Shown here piece by piece: positions 62,587 through 64,000 of a stretch of DNA of 64,000 nucleotides; within the stretch, counting starts at the first letter, position 1, and each line of letters begins with the position of its first letter. Made by a program: the position numbers and the translations under genes. The notes beneath the pieces are model-generated. The model had not been told where the DNA came from and did no database searches. It saw only the letters and a list, made by a program, of their open reading frames with translations. The DNA is taken from the NCBI GenBank assembly GCA_963699535.1, contig CAVOUJ010000011.1:317472-381471 (forward strand), written 5' to 3'. The stretch is from VBDM01 sp963699535. GTDB taxonomy: Bacteria > Pseudomonadota > Gammaproteobacteria > Burkholderiales > SG8-39.

Positions 62587-63044
62587 ATGACGACGCTCTT
62601 CATCGACGCCGACGCCTGCCCCGTCACCCGTGACGCCATCGCCGCCGCGCGCTCGCGCGGCGTGCCGGTCGTGCTGGTCGCCAACGCGACGCAGAACCTC
62701 GCACGCTACGCGGGGCGGCCCGGCGTCGACGCCGTCCAGGTGGCGGGCGGCAGGGACGCCGCGGACTTCGCGATCGTCGAGCGCCTGGAGCCCCGGCGAC
62801 ATCGTGGTGACCCAGGACATCGGCGTCGCGGCGATGGTCCTCGGACGGGGAGCACGCAGCGCTCAGCCCCCGCGGCAGGGTGTTCCAGGCGGCCACGATC
62901 GACGCGGAACTCGCTGTGCGCCACGCCGAGCAGAAGCTGCGCCGAGCGGGCGGACGGACGCGCGGGCCCTCGGCGTTCGAGGACGAGGACCGCGAGCGGT
63001 TCGTCGAGGTGCTGACCCGCCTTCTCGGGGAACAACGAGGATAG
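62587..63044 (+). CDS. UPF0178 (YaiI/YqxD) family protein, two frameshifts
   Basis: Starts MTTLFIDADACPVTRDAI, the UPF0178 signature, continues 'AIVERL', 'PGDIVVTQDIGVAAMVL' and ends 'EVLTRLLGEQRG'. Single extra bases near 62795 (CCCC for CCC) and 62853 split it into three frames; corrected length is about 151 residues, normal for the family. The PIN-like NYN fold suggests a nuclease-like protein of unknown role. It follows tRNA-Asp. Confidence 0.85.
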
Positions 63045-63119
63045 TCGCCGGTTCGCCCCGAACCCGCGACGATGCTGTGGCGTCGGACCGGGTGACCGTC
63101 ACGCGGAAGGGAGTCAGCG

Positions 63120-63584
63120 GTGCCTCGGATCGTCCCGATCGCGGCGTTGGCCGCCTGCGCGTTCTGTACGCTGGCGCTGGTCGCATGCGGACCTCCGGCG
63201 GGGCAGTCCCAGACGCCCCTTGTGGCGACGTCCGCGCCGGTGCCGCTCGTGCCCGAGCCTGCTCCCGCTCCCGAGGGGGCGATGCCGACCAGACCGCGCC
63301 TGGAGCAGCTTCCGGGGGGTCGCGCGCTGGCGTACGGGTGGGTGGCGCACGTCAACCTGGAAGGCGGCTTCTGGGCCGTCGTGGCGGAACCGCCCTTGTC
63401 CGGCACGACTACCGAGGTCGTCGCGGTCCTCTTGCCGGGCGCGGTGGACGAGGCGGGGATCGCCTCGTACGCGGGTTCGTTCGTCGCCGCCGAGGGCACG
63501 CTGCAGTCGGGCACCTCCGTCCGTATGGCCGGACCGGAGCTGTGGGTCGACGCGGTCCGCGTCCTCGGCGGGAAGGGGCGTTGA
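63120..63584 (+). CDS. Lipoprotein of unknown function
   Basis: 154 residues from GTG 63120. The lipobox is 'LALVACGPP'. A Pro/Ala-rich linker precedes a small beta-rich domain ('RALAYGWVAHVNLEGGFWAVVAE', 'WVDAVRVLGGKGR'). The family is not recognised. It ends 1 bp before the next gene, so the two are probably co-transcribed. Confidence 0.7.
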   Translation: MPRIVPIAALAACAFCTLALVACGPPAGQSQTPLVATSAPVPLVPEPAPAPEGAMPTRPRLEQLPGGRALAYGWVAHVNLEGGFWAVVAEPPLSGTTTEVVAVLLPGAVDEAGIASYAGSFVAAEGTLQSGTSVRMAGPELWVDAVRVLGGKGR

Positions 63585-63585
63585 C

Positions 63586-64000
63586 GTGCGCCGGCCGCGC
63601 GTGCGGGGACTACCATGGCCGCCGGTGCCGCCCATCCGGCGATGGGCGTCCGCGGTCGCGGTGCTGATGGCGTCCGCGTCGCTTGCCGGCGCGCTCGCCG
63701 GGTGCTTGCTGCTGCCGGCGATGCCGTGGAGCGGCAGTCCTCTGGAAGGCGTCGACTGGGACGTGGTCGGGTCGAGCGTGAGCTCGGTCGACATGCGCGC
63801 CGCCAACATCACGGCGCGCTTCGACGCCGGGTCCGTGTCGGGGCACAGCGGCGTGAACAGCTACAGCGGTCCGTATCGGGCCGGTCCGGGCGACGCGGTG
63901 AGCATCGGACCGCTGGCCGGGACGACGATGGCCGGTCCGGAACCGCTGATGCGCGCCGAGCAGGCCTACCTCGCGCTGTTGGGCGCGGCCAGGCACTACC
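63586..64000 (+). CDS. META-domain lipoprotein (HslJ-like), 5' part
   Basis: From GTG 63586, open to the end of the window (138 codons). After a basic N-terminus the lipobox is 'GALAGCLLL'. The following domain has 'GVDWDVVGSSV', 'SGVNSYSGPYRAGPG', 'IGPLAGTTMAGPEPLMRAEQAYL', the META/HslJ pattern. Such domains occur in heat-shock and secreted stress proteins. The 3' end is missing. Confidence 0.78.
   Translation, partial: MRRPRVRGLPWPPVPPIRRWASAVAVLMASASLAGALAGCLLLPAMPWSGSPLEGVDWDVVGSSVSSVDMRAANITARFDAGSVSGHSGVNSYSGPYRAGPGDAVSIGPLAGTTMAGPEPLMRAEQAYLALLGAARHY

Noticed and set aside
1..64000. CRISPR arrays, insertion sequences, integrases or prophage
   Set aside because: No regularly spaced repeats, transposase-like or integrase-like frames were seen in any part of the window.

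Overview
The window is GC-rich and is almost certainly a metagenomic contig from a betaproteobacterium. The order at the left edge (AsmA/YhdP-type protein, nitrilase-family hydrolase, tldD) is a familiar betaproteobacterial arrangement. The FdsGB/FdsA formate dehydrogenase, the Bug/TctC binding proteins and the oxc-frc pair also fit that group. The last ~2.5 kb (from about 61.5 kb) looks different: Thr/Ala/Pro-rich lipoproteins, a META-domain protein and a UPF0178 gene suggest an actinobacterial-type source and therefore a possible assembly join. About thirty single-base insertions break otherwise well-conserved genes (nit, tldD, glpK, sucC, sucD, fds, frc, FHA, cyclase and others). Removing one base restores each protein, so I read them as sequence errors rather than pseudogenes.

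Layout. 0-8.4 kb: envelope and peptidase genes, an outer-membrane barrel, a lipoprotein, and glpK-gpsA on the minus strand. 8.5-16.5 kb: a Ca2+-type P-ATPase, a complete three-gene ABC importer of the iron/polyamine type, and an MFS carrier. 16.5-21.2 kb: a HAD phosphatase followed by an operon for both subunits of DNA topoisomerase VI and a YjbQ-family protein. That operon is closed by an internally deleted copy of the same HAD gene and a 5' scrap of glpK. 21.4-27 kb: a Sel1-repeat lipoprotein, a CocE/NonD hydrolase, a scrap of an ABC permease, and an amidohydrolase coupled to a Bug receptor.

27-45 kb is a C1/oxalate block. It holds sucCD, a fused NuoE-NuoF-type formate dehydrogenase subunit, the molybdenum catalytic subunit, formate-THF ligase, TerC, Usp, a TctCBA tripartite transporter, a Crp/Fnr regulator, oxalyl-CoA decarboxylase, formyl-CoA transferase and a formyltransferase-like protein. 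These could take oxalate through oxalyl-CoA and formyl-CoA to formate, then to CO2 with NADH or to 10-formyl-THF. Five TTGA(C/T)-N4-(G/A)TCAA palindromes lie upstream of genes here and at 8.46 kb. The regulator has the E-x-x-S-R recognition helix expected for TTGA half-sites, so a shared regulon is a strong inference.

45-61 kb is a signalling and type IV pilus block: a CHASE2 Ser/Thr kinase, a PP2C phosphatase, a double-FHA protein, a CHASE2 class III cyclase, a metallo-beta-lactamase-fold cyclic nucleotide phosphodiesterase, a double cNMP-binding/rhodanese protein, a GAF-PilB-type ATPase, a GAF-HD-GYP protein, pilin with a sigma-54 promoter, and a TPR-tailed GT-C membrane enzyme. Phosphorylation, cAMP and c-di-GMP components sit together next to the pilus motor and pilin. 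moaC (cofactor for the formate dehydrogenase) follows, then the foreign-looking tail with tRNA-Asp.
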